DNA of 64,000 nt from Caenorhabditis elegans (Eukaryota; Nematoda; Chromadorea; Rhabditida; Rhabditidae). This document shows positions 1 to 24,300 of the stretch, one piece after another. The notes beneath the pieces were generated by a model. It made no database searches, was not told where the DNA came from, and worked only from the letters and a program-made list of their open reading frames with translations. The translations under genes and the position numbers were made by a program. The stretch's first letter is position 1, and each line of letters starts with the position of its first letter. The DNA is taken from the NCBI RefSeq assembly GCF_000002985.6, contig NC_003284.9, forward strand, positions 2,294,001 through 2,358,000. The letters run 5' to 3'.

Positions 1-749
1 CATCAAAACATTGATTTAAATTTTTTTTTACATTACTTCATTTTTCTATTCAACACTATTTTAATTATAAGATTCATTAATTTTTCAAAGATTTTGAATT
101 CAGTAATATTCATAGAGTTTTTGTTGACTAAATATATAACTCAGATTGGTTCCGTTGGTTTCAAACGACCTTCTTATCAGTGAAACTTCTTTAGTCACTC
201 CTCACATCTTTCAATTTTATCTCTTTGATTAGTTCCACCTTTAATATGTATGTATTCGTTTCACTTTATGATTCGCTTTTCTTGCATTTCACAGTTCTTC
301 TTTCCATTTGATAGATCCTCTTTCCCACTTGTGTTTTTGTTTGCACTGTTCCAGTTGTCCAACTATGTTTGTTAACAGAGTGTCTGCAGCTGCTGGTGCC
401 CTCCTCCTTCTCCGTTAAATTCAAATATATTCAAAACAGCCGTTTTCCAATTCCCGCCTTTCCGTGTCCTTATAAAACGTGACGTAGAGTTTGGAATCAA
501 CATACTTGCATTCAAAAGCATGTCACTAGAAACTTGAGTCCCTGCTGATCTGTGGAAAAAAACGACAATGAAAAAAGAAAACAACTTGTTTTTCGTGTGC
601 ACTTGGATTTTCTCTGTTATTTATCAAATGATTTTCCGGGGAACACCACTTCTATGAACCCTCACCTCGTGTCTTATTTTTTTCTTTTTTTTTGCTCCTA
701 CTTGCTCCCACTCATTCTCCAACTCATCCCTCACTCATGATATTTCCAG
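1..749. other. Upstream region of the sulfhydryl oxidase gene
   Basis: No gene is supported here. The stretch is AT- and pyrimidine-rich and contains only short random open frames. The last bases before the start codon at 750 form a TTTCCAG acceptor-like site, compatible with trans-splicing of a spliced leader directly onto the first coding exon. Confidence 0.5.
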
Positions 750-3700
750 ATGTTCCTGTTAATCCTCTTAATAACACCGGTGCTGGCAGACATTGCTACA
801 TATGGTTATCACCCGAAAGGTGCAAATCCCACATTGTATTCCCCTGAAGACAGGTAACAAAAAAATTTGCATTTTATTGTTTCATACAATATATTCAGCG
901 TTTTACAACTCGATGAAGCAACTTTCAATGATACCATTTTTGGTGCTCAGTCCGGCGCTGCAGGATATCTCGTAGAGGTAGTACAAAATTGAAACTTTTA
1001 TTTCTTACAGACAAAATGTTTTTCAGTTCTACTCCGACTGGTGTGGTCACTGCCGAGCGTTTGCTCCAACCTACAAAAACCTTGCGAAAGATGTTGATGG
1101 CTGGCAGAATATTGTAAAAATTGCTGCAATCAACTGTGCTGATCCAGTGAATGAGCCAGTGTGTCGATCAAACGGAGTTCGATTTTTCCCATTAATCAAG
1201 GTTTTTGTTTTGAAAAATAAGTTCGTTAAACAGTAAACTTTCAGTATTTCCCTCGTGATTCTTTGAACTCCACGGAAGGATCTCAAATTAAACCATACTC
1301 AACGGTTTCTGAAATGAGAGGGCAACTTACAAAGGCAGTAATGGATGATTATGCACTCAACCGATACCCGGAATGGCCGACATTTGATTTCTTGAAGGAG
1401 TGAGTTGCAAAATCGTGTTTTGAGAAAGTGTACAGGGTGGACTATAATTATAGTCACCCGGGATATGGACGAAACAGTAATTGAAAATTTGAAGTCTTGT
1501 TTAGTAACAAAACTCAGATTCGTACGTCTTTAATAGCTCACGGACAATTACTTACTACGTTTTTACCTGTTCAGTGAAGGCTATGTAAACTGGCTACTAT
1601 TAACCCAAAAGTAGATCCCGTCAGATCGGTAGAGCGCATTTGTGCTGGCGCTCCACTGCACACGAGCGGGAGCATATTTTTTTTTGTTGAAAATTTGTGA
1701 CGTCACATCGCGTTTCGAACAATTGTTTTTCAATTTAAACCTTAATGTTATTCAAACCTTTTAAAATAATTTTTCAAACAGCTTTGTTAATTTATAAAAT
1801 TGATATTCTAGCAAAATACAATAAAAAACGAATAATGTCAATTAACAAAATGTTTTTTTGAAAAATTATAAAAAATTCCGCTTAAATTGAAAACAATTTT
1901 TTGAAATGCGCTGTGACGTCACAAACTTTTAAAAAATATTTTCCCGCCTTTCGTGTGCAGTGCATGCAAACTGATGGTACAGCCTGACATCGCGTGCTGG
2001 GGTGGCACATAATTTTTCTGTTCCAGTTAGGGTTTTAATGCTTAGATGTTTTAAGACGCGTACTAGATCTAGGACCAAGCTCCAGTTCCTTGCAAGCCTG
2101 AGCAATTCTCTCAAATTATCCAACAGCTAGATTCAATATTCATAACTATGAACCGTCTTGAAACCTTTCTTTTGTGTTCAGTGTCGTCACATATGGAGAA
2201 CTTTGGAACGAGTCATCATCTTCTGCCAATCATATTGCCATTATTTTTGAAACCAACCAAGCGAGTTTAACTGGAGCTCAGGTAAAGTTTCTTTCAAAAT
2301 AATTTCTAAAACCCACTAACATTTTAGCTTCTTCTCGACCTCAGCGGAAACCGTGATCGTCTCGTAGCGCGAAGATGCTTGAAGAGCCACCCACTCGCTG
2401 AAGCGTTGAAGATCACCGATTTCCCATCATTAGCCATTTTTAAGCGCGGCGAGCGTAAACCAGTTTTGATTGCTGAGTAAGTAGTTTGAAAAAAGTTTTA
2501 TTCAACGTCTTGAATATCCAGACTTCGTCGGCTCTTACTCCGTGAGATTGATCAATTCCTTGGAAAGCCCACCGACAACCACCTGCAAACAATTCATTTC
2601 AGTAGCCGAAAGAATAAAACAATTGATTGCAACAAAAATCCTGAACTGTAAGATCAAGCCTTATATTCTAATATAGTCCCAGTTTCAGATGCAAACCTAA
2701 TTATTTCGTGTCCGAAGTAGATATGCTGAAAGCCATGAGATATGCATTATTCCGAGAGTCAGCCAGAACAGGTGCACCACTTCAAGCTGCCAATCTTTCT
2801 GCACTTTACGAGTTTACTTCACTTTTGGCGGACACCTTCCCAACAACCACAATTGAAGGAGCAAGTGATAATTCGGTGAGTAGACATTTCTATAAGGGTA
2901 ATTTTAAAATCGGTAAATTCCAGACAGTACTCCATCTCGACAGATCTAGCCGTGCAGTAAGAGTATTCTCTAGGCTACGAGATTTTATCGCTGAGAAGGG
3001 CCTGGAAGCACCAATAAGCGTTGAGGACTGGCAAAAAGAGTTCCTTGCCGCAGAAGAAGAAGCTGGCCATCCTTTCCCACTGAACACAAACTGGGAACAC
3101 TGTGCCGGGTCATCGACTCAATACAGAGGGTACACATGTGGTTTGTGGACCACATTCCATGCTCTCACAGTTTCTGCATTCAAGAACTGGCAAAATAAGA
3201 CTAATGGTAACCGGATTTACTACATATAGCTGTTAATACAATCCAGTAAAATTTAGATATTACCCTTCCACTTCCACCACTCCAATCAATTCGTGATTGG
3301 GTCGGCTCATTCTTTGGATGCAATCACTGTAGGGATCATTTCTTGAAAATGACCACTGACACATTTAAAATTGAAGCTAATGTAAGTTTAAGAGTGGATT
3401 ATCGTCAGTTGGTCATTAGCTGGAGAGCATGCCTATAGCACTACGATGACCAAATGTCATAGTTAGAAAACTCAAAAAATAATTATATATGATTTTTTTG
3501 AAATTTGGAAAAATCTCAGTTAGTGCCACATTTTTGTGAGTCGATCTAAAAAACTTTATTTTTTCCTCAAGTTTTATGGTCACCTTATGTTTCAAATATT
3601 AATATTCAACAACTGATTCAAACATGTGACAATGCTAAAGTTTTCCCAAAAAGTAAAAAATCCTTAACACCTTCAATACGAAACAAAAACATTGAGAGCA

Positions 3701-3967
3701 AGTTTCTACAAAATAATGTTTCAGGTTCGCCGCCCTGAAGATGTTTATCTGTACTTATGGAAGGCTCACAACAAGGTGAACGCCAGACTACACGGCCGAG
3801 AAACTGAAGATCCAAAGTTCCCGAAATACCAATTCCCGGCCAAATTCCTGTGTGTAGACTGTAACGCAAAAGGATTCTTGAACGAAGATGATACTCAACC
3901 TTTCCTCATTGACTATTACTCCAGAATTCGACCATTCACCAATTCCACTCTTATCAAATCGAACTGA
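750..3967 (+). CDS. Quiescin-type sulfhydryl oxidase (QSOX), 11 exons
   Basis: Predicted 574-residue secretory-pathway enzyme that makes disulfide bonds in client proteins, passing electrons from cysteines through FAD to oxygen. Exons: 750-853, 899-977, 1027-1200, 1245-1399, 2182-2281, 2328-2476, 2522-2647, 2689-2875, 2924-3206, 3257-3381, 3725-3967; phases agree throughout. Residues 1-13 are a signal peptide (MFLLILLITPVLA). A thioredoxin domain follows with the active site WCGHC (Cys67, Cys70). The C-terminal Erv/ALR domain has the FAD-helix signature YTCGLWTTFHALTV (about 428-441), the redox pair CNHC (474-477), the family motif LWKAHNKVNARL and a distal CVDC pair (537, 540). It ends with no transmembrane segment, unlike the long form of human QSOX1, so it is probably soluble or secreted. 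The start is fixed by the signal peptide and the acceptor-like site just before it. The family is certain; which worm QSOX paralogue it is I infer only from its position beside hum-6. Confidence 0.93.
1640..1975. repeat. Foldback (inverted-repeat) element in QSOX intron 4
   Basis: Two arms of roughly 100 bases, each holding a tgtgacgtcac core followed by cgcgtttcgaacaattg or its diverged complement, and an outer ctgcacacga block, lie head to head around a loop of about 120 bases. This is MITE-like structure. It accounts for most of the otherwise oversized 782-base intron between exons 4 and 5. Confidence 0.75.
3430..3690 (+). repeat. Degenerate copy of the 'gtagcgccagtggg' repeat family in QSOX intron 10
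   Basis: Contains the family hallmarks in order: a 'caatgaccaaatatcatag'-like block, a tatatgatttttttga block, an 'aaaatctcagtt..tgccac' block and a 'gtcgatc' block. The end with the gcgccagtggg motif is eroded. Confidence 0.6.
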
Positions 3968-4200
3968 TTAGACGACTTCCACTTTTCCTCTCCCCATTCC
4001 GTTCTCACAACTTTGGCTACCTTTCATCTCCCACACCGTCCAACATATTCCAGGAGGTTTCTCCACATAGACAGATTGTTTTTTTTTTTTGAAGACTTTA
4101 AGACTATATTTAATATTGCAATTTTTAAAAATCATAATATGCATTTATCATCTTGCCATAACTATTTATTCCTGAATAAACGTATTTCTACCTATCCATT
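3968..4200 (+). other. 3' UTR and polyadenylation signal of the QSOX gene
   Basis: A canonical AATAAA lies at about 4175-4180, roughly 210 bases after the stop codon, followed by U-rich sequence. This supports the modelled 3' end. Confidence 0.6.
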
Positions 4201-7200
4201 ATAGTGTGTTTGCTCTTGAGAAATAGTTTTGTGAGAAAAAGTTGAAGAAAAGTGATAAGAAAGTCAGGGCGTTTTCACTTTTTATGCGTAAACTCACATC
4301 GGAAACATTTTGAAGTGAGCTACTTTTTTTAAAATAATTTTAGTTCAAACGTGGAGAAAATTGCTCTAAATATCATAGCAAAACTTCTCGAAAAATTTTG
4401 AAGTATTTTTTATTTGCATTGAAAAAGTAGAAATCAATTAGTTTTTGCAACTTATAATTTTGGAAATCGATCACCAAAATTTAAAAAAAAAATAAATTTT
4501 GTTAGTTTGATTTTTTTTCCAATATTTGTTTCTGACATCGTAATGACTACTTTATTACTTTAAATCACATTTGAACCTCTAAATTACTCCAAAAATTCAA
4601 TTTTTTGTAAATTTGATTAATTACCAAATTGTTTGAGGGATATTTCCAAAAAATCTGACAACCTTTCGACTGTTTTGGCATTTGCCCATCTTGAAAAGTA
4701 TTCAAGATGGAGTAGCGCTAAATTGTTAACTTAACTCACTCTTATGGTGCGAAAATAACCAAAAATCACGGTAAAACTTTAAAAAATTTTTTCGAAACTT
4801 TTGAATATTCAAAAAGTGGCAATTACTGAGTTTTTGCCGCTTTTTGAGAAAACTATAGCACTGCCGCAACGAATACAATGTTTTTACATTAATAATAAAA
4901 GTGCCAGAAAATGAGATTTTTCAATTTTAGAAAAAAATAATATAAAATGCATAATTTTTTTTTGAACTTTTTACTACATATGATAATTGGTCATTTTGGC
5001 GCAATATCCATATTTTAATGCAATTTCTTAACAGCTTTAAAAATTAAATTCCTATTTGGAAACGTTTTTACTATTTTACTATCTCTTACTTTGTCATTTT
5101 GAAATCGGCACATCCAAAAACCTTAACCTTAATGTTTTGAACTTGATCTTTATCTTCCGTTAAACATATTGATCTCGGACAGCGGTTCAAAATCTAGACA
5201 TTTTCCTTTTAACCCTGCGTTTCTCCCAGCAAAAAAAAGTTTGACTGGTCCGAAATGACAAAAATCCAGAGCAAATACAATTGCTCCTGTGCACCGTCAT
5301 CCATATGAGAGCTATTTTTGTCGTTTTCCCCGGCTTGCCGTCGTCTTGGGTTTTCGCTCTGTGCGCGGTTTCGCGCGAGCTGTCCGGAAAGCCGTGAGTG
5401 AGCCGAAAACGCGCGGACACGCAGACCGTGCGCATGATGACTGCATTACATTGACCAGCTTCCGTTCCCATTTCGAAGTGTTCTATCTGGCGGATAGAGT
5501 TTTCAAGACATTGTGCAATTTTTTTGTTTGGAACTTACAACTTTGTAAAGATTATTTTAGGTGTTTTTTTTTTAAATTTCCATATTATCAGCTTTGCTCC
5601 ATTTTAGCAGCTGATCACTGCTTCCCTTTCTCCATTCTTCCAGAAAATTTCACTTAGTCTCGAGACTTCTTAATCTGGCAAACATATATAATAAGGACCA
5701 TATCCGATTACCTATCCAATTACTCTTCCGACTACGAAAGCTTCAACTATACTCGCCAAACGACCACCCCCACCACAATTCCACTTCATGATCGATCATC
5801 TTGTTGCTTTTTGTCAAAATCCAGCGCCAGGGCCAAGTGCACAAAGCCGCGCACCGGTGGCGAAACAATGGATCGGCTAGGCTCTTCCACAGTCGTTGTG
5901 TCTTTTGGCCTCCGTAGTGTCCACTTATGGCGTTAAACAACTGTTTCGCTTATTCTGCATCTCCTCTTTTTTGCTGAACAATATTTGCTTCCTCCCACCT
6001 TCTCCGCTTCATCAATGTTTTTCTTATTTTCACTCCTAAAAACTCAAGTGGAGATAACACGTTTTTTGGAGTATCGTTATGTCATACCCCCTAGCCGTCT
6101 CGACATGGAATGCGGAAAAACGTTTTTTGAATTAATTTTTTTTCAAAACCATAATTTAGTCAAAAAGTTTTTGCTGAAATGTTGCATGCTGTATTCAATG
6201 ATATTGCACGCAAAGTTTTTGATATACCGTATTTCTTCTATCAGTATGGTCTCCCTATTAGATTTGCACTTCCTATTAGTATTGCACTCCCTAACAGTCC
6301 TGCGTCTATTTTTTTGGTGCAAACCAGCCTCACTAATTTTAAGATTTTGACAACATTTTTTTGCCAGTTTTGCAACAATTTTTCACAAAATTTCTATGAA
6401 ACTGAAGTTATTCATGAACATTTTTGTTGCAGCTATAAGTAAATTTTCTAAATTTCCAAATAAAACTGGAAATCTTTCAAGTACAAACTAGTAAGCCCCA
6501 GCTCAAAAAAATGATCTGAAAATTAGTATTGCAGCTATATTTCCAACAGAAAAAACGGTATTTATAGGTGTAGTAGCGGTGCCAAAATGGCCAAAGTCAT
6601 AGTAAAACTTTTCAAAAAAAACGTTTGAAAAACTTTTATTGACAGTGGCAATTACAGAGTTTTTGTCAATTTTTGGGAAAAAAACTACAGCACTGTAACA
6701 TGTTTCAATGCCTACAATATTTAAAATTAAAGTTTTGTATATTAATATTCGAAACGTATGTAGACCCCAAAACTCAACGGAATACTTTTCTATGATCGAC
6801 GACTTCCAAAAAAGTGGCAAAAACTAACCTCACCTTGTGGCATAGCTTTTAGCAAAAACATTCTTGAAGTCTAATTAAAGCTTCTTTGCGAATCAAATGA
6901 TCTCAGAACAAATTTTTGAACAAAAACCATAACGAACTCCTAAAGGGAAAAAATAGGATCTTTAAAAAATTTTGGATTAAAATTTTTACAAACTCAACAC
7001 CGCAGCTATTTTTCATTTCATATCAATAAAACATTAATTTATATTATCCCCATAAGTTGTACTTGTCTAAAAAAAATCACGTTCTAATTTCCAATTTGGA
7101 GCATCTACTGTGACATTTCATATGAGTACGTTTGCCAAAAAATGTGTCTTAATTATATGTTGCTAATAATAAAGATGAATATTCTATAGTTGGGCAAATG

Positions 7201-8004
7201 ATGCTTCAAGCTGATTTATGAAGTGCCGTGAGAGTATCTTCCCTATTCAATTGCATTCATCCAGTGATTTTCCCTCATTCACTCTTTTCTAACTATCACT
7301 TTCATTCGATCACATCTCCCCCCATCAAAAACTAATTCCATTATCATCCTCATTCCTTTCCTGATATCTGCTAAGAATGAGAAACATTACAAGAAGAATG
7401 CAATTTGCATCGAAACAAGTAGTTGGTGTAGTCATACATTTCCCGGTCTCATATAGGGATACTAGTTGTTAGGCCGCTGTTGCCCAAGCTTATCTCATTT
7501 CTTTGAGTGACCTCAATTTTGACTGTCCATCTATACATAAGAAATGCAAATATTTGTTGTTTATTTCAAAAAGCTCTCTCTCTGTGCTTTTGTTCCCCGT
7601 TCCAGCTGGGCTTGCTGTCGTGTATTTTTTTTTGTCAATTCATCGGGTTTTTTTAGTACAATTAACTGAAGCAATGGGGCTGATAAAATTTCAGCACTTC
7701 AGTTTTTTTTTTAATTTGACATATTGCAATGTGAATGTGATATCCCTTATTGTAATGAACTTTTGAAAATCTTAAAAATCTGAGTAATTAGAATTTTATG
7801 TAATCCTCTCTAAAGATGACCTCATTTATTTGGAAGGCGATAAAGAGAGAAAGAAAATGAGAAAATAGTATTGGCTAGCTAATTTGACCGAAGACAATTG
7901 CGGCCGGAGGAGCGGCTGTTAGAAACAGTGCGGAAGATGACGGAGAGATAGTCCGCGCATTTCGGATTAACCGTGGTCAAATATCACAGTGTTTCTCTCT
8001 CAAA

Positions 8005-8028
8005 CCCCCCCCCCCCCCCCCCCCCCCC
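8005..8028 (+). repeat. Poly-C tract (24 C)
   Basis: Uninterrupted run of C on the + strand (G on the - strand). In C. elegans such tracts are known to be deletion-prone without the DOG-1/FANCJ helicase. Confidence 0.95.
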
Positions 8029-8751
8029 AAAAGTCGCTCGGACTCATCACTTGCAGACCCCGGGCCCCCTCTCTCTCCCCAGCCAATACATTTGTCAACA
8101 AATAAGAATGTGTAAAAGAGAAAGAAAATCCGAACACAGACGGCGAACGTCTTTATTCGGAAAACCTGCGGGTTTCTGTGTACTTTCGGCTTATTGAACC
8201 TATGCATATTTTGTGTATAAACTCGTGTTCATGACTGTTTTGAGTACATTTGCTCAGCTATGTAGCTCCCAACTTTTACTGAATACCATATGTTCTTTTT
8301 GTAGCGCTGTACTCATTTGAAGCGTTTCTTATCTTTCTTTCTATCTTGTTCAAGGTTTTGATTTAAATTTCAAATTTCATTTGCCTGCCGTTTTTATTAC
8401 TTCTATATACATAGGTAATTCTTGACTTTTTTTGTGAATTTAATATCATACTAGTATAAGTAGAAGAAAACTTTTAGAGCATGATTATAATTTGTCTGAA
8501 TTTTTTAGTTTTTTTTGCTTTGTTAGATTCAAAATGGCTCAAAAACAGACTTTCATAACAAAACTTTCCAATAAATGTTTTTAATAATTTTATGGCGGTT
8601 CAATACTTCAAAAATATTCACTTAAATGCATCTAAAATCTCCAGTTTCCCCAGCATTTTTGCTTCTCAGCAGCCGGAAATTGACACGGTAAATTTGCACA
8701 ATTTTGAGATTTTAGCTAAAATTATGATGTTTTCTTGACTTCGAACCATTT

Positions 8752-8972
8752 TAAAAGTGGAGTGCCGAAATCTGAGACTTTGTTTTTTTAAACCTAAAAC
8801 GACCCAAAACAACCGAGTTTCGTAATGAGACGTTTTGAAAATTTCTCAAAAAAAAATTACGGCTGTTCAAAGTTCTGCAAAAAAAGCTCATTTTCAGATA
8901 AAATCAAAAAAAAATTGTTGGGTCATTTTGGGTCTAAAAAGGCAAAGTCTCAGATTTCGGTACTCCGCCTTC
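8752..8972. repeat. Short foldback element upstream of hum-6
   Basis: The outer arms, about 27 bases each, carry gccgaaatctgagactttg and its near-exact complement; inner blocks built on acccaaaa/gggtcattttgggtc also pair. Non-coding and MITE-like, ending about 150 bases before the hum-6 start codon. Confidence 0.8.
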
Positions 8973-9120
8973 AAGTATTTGAAAGCACACGTTTTTATTG
9001 GTTAATTTTTCTTTGAATCTTTGAAACTTGAATCGTTTTGAATTTTATAAAAGATATTCCTTAACGAAAATCAGTTTTTTCAGATAATCTGTGCTCCAAT
9101 GACTTTGTAAATCAACAACA

Positions 9121-20652
<11,532 letters not shown>

Positions 20653-21360
20653 ATTGTTTAAAGTTATTTTTTTTTCTTTCTTCTTCCAATTCGATAAAAA
20701 CGAGTCCATTCCCCCCCCAAAAAATACCCCATTGTTTTTACGATTTTCTTTCCAAAATGCTGGTTCCGTCGCTCATTTCACTAATTTCACTGTTTTTTGC
20801 ATTTTTCCCAGAGTATTTTCTTCATTCTATGAACTGTATGTACTCCTCCCCAACTCGAATGTATTTGATGACATTATTTTGTTTAAAATCCAGTTATACA
20901 TAAATCATTCATACAAGTTTGAAAATCATGGAAATCGGAAGCTAGTATTTACAACGGGATTGAAAATTTTTTGAAAAAAAAGACCGGAAGAAATGAAGAA
21001 ACATTAAAATATGGAAGCAAGAATTCACTTTTTTTTGGATTTATTTTCTTATGTTTTAATTTTTTTGGTTCTGATGAAAATCGAATTATCCTGGATGCTA
21101 CATATTCTTGAATTTAGAAACAAGATATAAATATTTAAAAGTAATTAATTCAAAATTTGAATCATTGAGTCGTAGTCAAAATTTACAAAAAAGAAAAGAA
21201 AAGATCGCTCCAAATTAAAGCAAAATTTCTTTGAACAAAAACACATTCCATGGAATGCGAATTAGGGCAATTGTCAGGTATTGGAAAAGTGAAAAATTGT
21301 TCAAGAGTTTCAACCTTTTTGTGGCATTTTACTTAGAGATATGTCTTGAATATTCACAAA
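20653..21360. other. Convergent intergenic region hum-6 / AMPK gamma
   Basis: Holds the 3' UTRs of two convergent genes. No coding signal. A TTTATT at about 21040-21045 (AATAAA on the - strand) could serve the gamma-subunit mRNA; no canonical signal was seen for hum-6. Confidence 0.45.
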
Positions 21361-24300
21361 TTACTTTGCACTTTTTGGCATACTCGATGTGCTAGAATTT
21401 GAAGATGATCGGTCCTCGGTTGGAGTTCTTTCTGCTGTTTGGATATAGCTGAGAATATCACTACATGAGACAACCGCAAGAATGCGCTTTCCTTCGTCGA
21501 TGATTGGCTGAAAACTTTTTGAAATTCAATTCACTAAATTCAGAAGTAAAAACTCACCAAGCTACTCTTGTCCGATGTCATCATTTTAGCTACAGTCTCG
21601 AAAACAGTGTAACTAGACCGTCCATATACCAATCGCGATTGCAGTGATTGCAAAATCTTGACCGGCTCTTTGAGCATATCATGGAAGTTTCCTCCTTGGT
21701 GGCTCATGATTTCCAGAATTATGTCCTTTCTCGCAAGCATATTCACAATTTGTTTGAAATCATTCACAACCGGAATTGTAGACATTTTTCGTTCCGACAT
21801 CAACTTGATGGCCTCCTCAATCGTGGTATTCAAGCCGATCTGAAATATTAGCATCAGTTATTTTTCTGGAAGTGTTTATTTGTTTATGCCGTCCTAATTG
21901 TATGCAGATATCGTATGTTGTAAATATTTCTCCAATAACAAGGTAATTTTGGATAATCCAAAAGTTCAATAGCCTATTTATTTTATTTATAAAAAACAAA
22001 ATTTTAGCACAGGCTTTTAGACTTCGATACTGTATATATTTATATTTGCAGTTTGTTCATCTTCGCTAGTCATTTTCAAAATTCATGTGATTTCTTAATA
22101 GGTACGTTGTTTTTTTCCATGAAATTGCAATCGCCAAACTGTTTTCGGGTAAATGTGAGGTTTGTTATTCGTTATTTGCAAAAAAGATCTCCAAGTGTTG
22201 TCAGTAAAATTTTTAGAAACAATAAGATCAGCACAACAGAAGAGACGGCGCAAATTCAATAACATAGTCATTTTGAAGAGACTTCAGCCTGAATGATAAC
22301 TCCTGGCAATAGAAATAGACAATAACAAAAAGGGCAGCCTGGAGGAGACTCTCATGTGACCTTTGCAAAACTCGGCGTGTCAGAGACTATTGTCCACGAG
22401 GAGAGCGCGATCTAGTGTAAACAGGCAGACGTTGTTATTGGGGAAAAAAGATCAATGGTCAACTTTTGATATTGTTTGAACCGGAAGGTAAAGAAGATGT
22501 ATGATCGTCGAATAAATCTGGATTCAGAAACACACCTTCAAAACGTCGTCGTTCCACGTGCCAATTTTCTTTTGATCCAGGGTGGCCTGTCGCACGTGAA
22601 GAAGAATTGCATCTCCAAAGTCGCTCTGAAAAACAATTTAAGTGTTTTGAGAAAAATACTTGGAAAAAATTGTTGGAAAGTCTCAAAATTTAATTTTTAA
22701 TCAGTACTAAAAAGGTTAACTAAAAAGTCGAATTAATACTTCTATAACTTTTGAAAAGTTTTCCCAATATTGTAATAAATCTTCTCAAAAGTTTTAAAAC
22801 ATTTTTTATGGCGGTTAAAAATTTGGAAAAAAAGTACCTAATTTTTGCTAAACAGTCTAATTTTGGCCACTTTTCCGTGTTGCAGCAGATTTTTTTTTGT
22901 GTTAACACCCTTTATTGCACATTTCGGATGGGCTTCCAATCAGGCGCCAAAACGCCTGCCGCCAACTCCGCCTACCACTGGCGCGGAGCCCGAAAAATGT
23001 TGGCCGCCGCGACCTTTCGCACTATGTGGTGTGAAAACCAAGCCTTTGACTTCTTGCCATAATGCGGAAATGAGGCGGGAGGCCAGCGTGAGGCGGGCAG
23101 GTTTGAGGCAGGCGTCAGGCAGGCGTCAGACCCTAAAACCGCGCCTGCCTCCCATGGAAGCCATACAACAAAGAATGAAAATTCAAAAAAAAAAAGTCAG
23201 CTTCGCACCGCTGCGACAAGGAAACGTGCCCAAGATTGGACCCTGAGTTGTTTTAAACTCAACATATACAAAAACCAAAAATCTTACCAATTTCAGAACT
23301 GTTTCCTGAAGAATCATACGTGGAGTCAAGAAGTACAGTGGAGTCCCCGGCTTTGGAATGATCTGAAATTACATAGTTAATTACTTCCCACCACGTGCTA
23401 ACTGTCTAACACACCGTATCAAAAATCGGAACGAAGCTAATTTTGTTGTGTGAGATGATATTGGCAGCTTCCCAGACGCTGCAAAAAACAACAACTTATT
23501 GGTCCCCTGTTTCAAATCACAGCGGCGGCTATTCAGCAACATGGTGGAAGAAGGAGGCAAGTTGTTTACCTGATCTCTGATTTCCTCTTACTTTGTTTCA
23601 TAATAAACTCTGTCAACGTGTCCCGTGAACAAAGAACCGTATTCTCATATGATTTTTGTTTACCACCCTATTTTGCGGGTGGCAGAGAGAGAGAGAGAGA
23701 GAGACCCTGTTTTTATCGATACCTCTCCTCGTTTTTCTCTCACTTTGCATCATCAACATAACCGTAAATACCTCTCAATTATTCACTTTGCAATATGACA
23801 ATGTGTTTCAGAGTCATAAACATGCACCCAAAAAGAGGTCGTTCTGAGAACTATGGGACACTTTTTTCACGAAAAATAAATTTGCTTACCTATTCTGAAC
23901 ACCACTGCAGATTATGTTTCCTGACCCGATTTCCTTTAAGAATTCCACCAAAGTTTTGCTGGCCACCTGCAATTTTGACAGTTCTGGTTTTTATTTCAAC
24001 AACAAAAAAAAAAGATAGTTTCACAAGACACTACAATGATATCAAATTTTCCAATCTCACACTCCCTTCCCACTGACCTCTCGGTTTCCAGCAGCCACCA
24101 GTAGGATGGCCGTGAGGCAGTGTCCCATATTGAAAACACATTCCGCCTGGTATTTGTCAGTATTTGTGACGACGGCGGCAATGTGGCCGTGCTGAGAAAG
24201 AGCATGCACCGCTGCTTTAACCTGAAAAATTTTATAAACAAGTTTTATAGCTTTTCCTGCTTTTTGCGAAAACGAATACCTTTGTTTTTCCGTCAAACAC

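Larger units (their letters stand above)
4201..9120. other. Intergenic region between QSOX and hum-6, with repeats
   Basis: No convincing exon on either strand. It carries diverged copies of the 'gccactttttgg / accaaatatcatag' family (about 4620-5000 and 6540-6830), a C homopolymer at 8005-8028 and a short foldback at 8752-8972. Two overlapping open frames at 5187-5657 sit in a locally CpG-rich patch without splice or domain support. The last kilobase is the presumed hum-6 promoter, with an acceptor (ttttttcag) at about 9083 that suggests a 5' UTR splice or leader trans-splice. Confidence 0.5.

Noticed and set aside
5187..5657. Overlapping genes on both strands in the CpG-rich patch
   Set aside because: No splice partners, no recognisable domain, and both strands are open at once, as expected from local GC content.
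7973..8207. Poly-Pro and poly-Gly open frames
   Set aside because: Created by the C24 homopolymer; no coding context.
22845..23246. 133-residue protein, Pro/Arg-rich
   Set aside because: Coincides with a dispersed GC-rich repeat (another copy at 59050-59275) inside a gamma-subunit intron.
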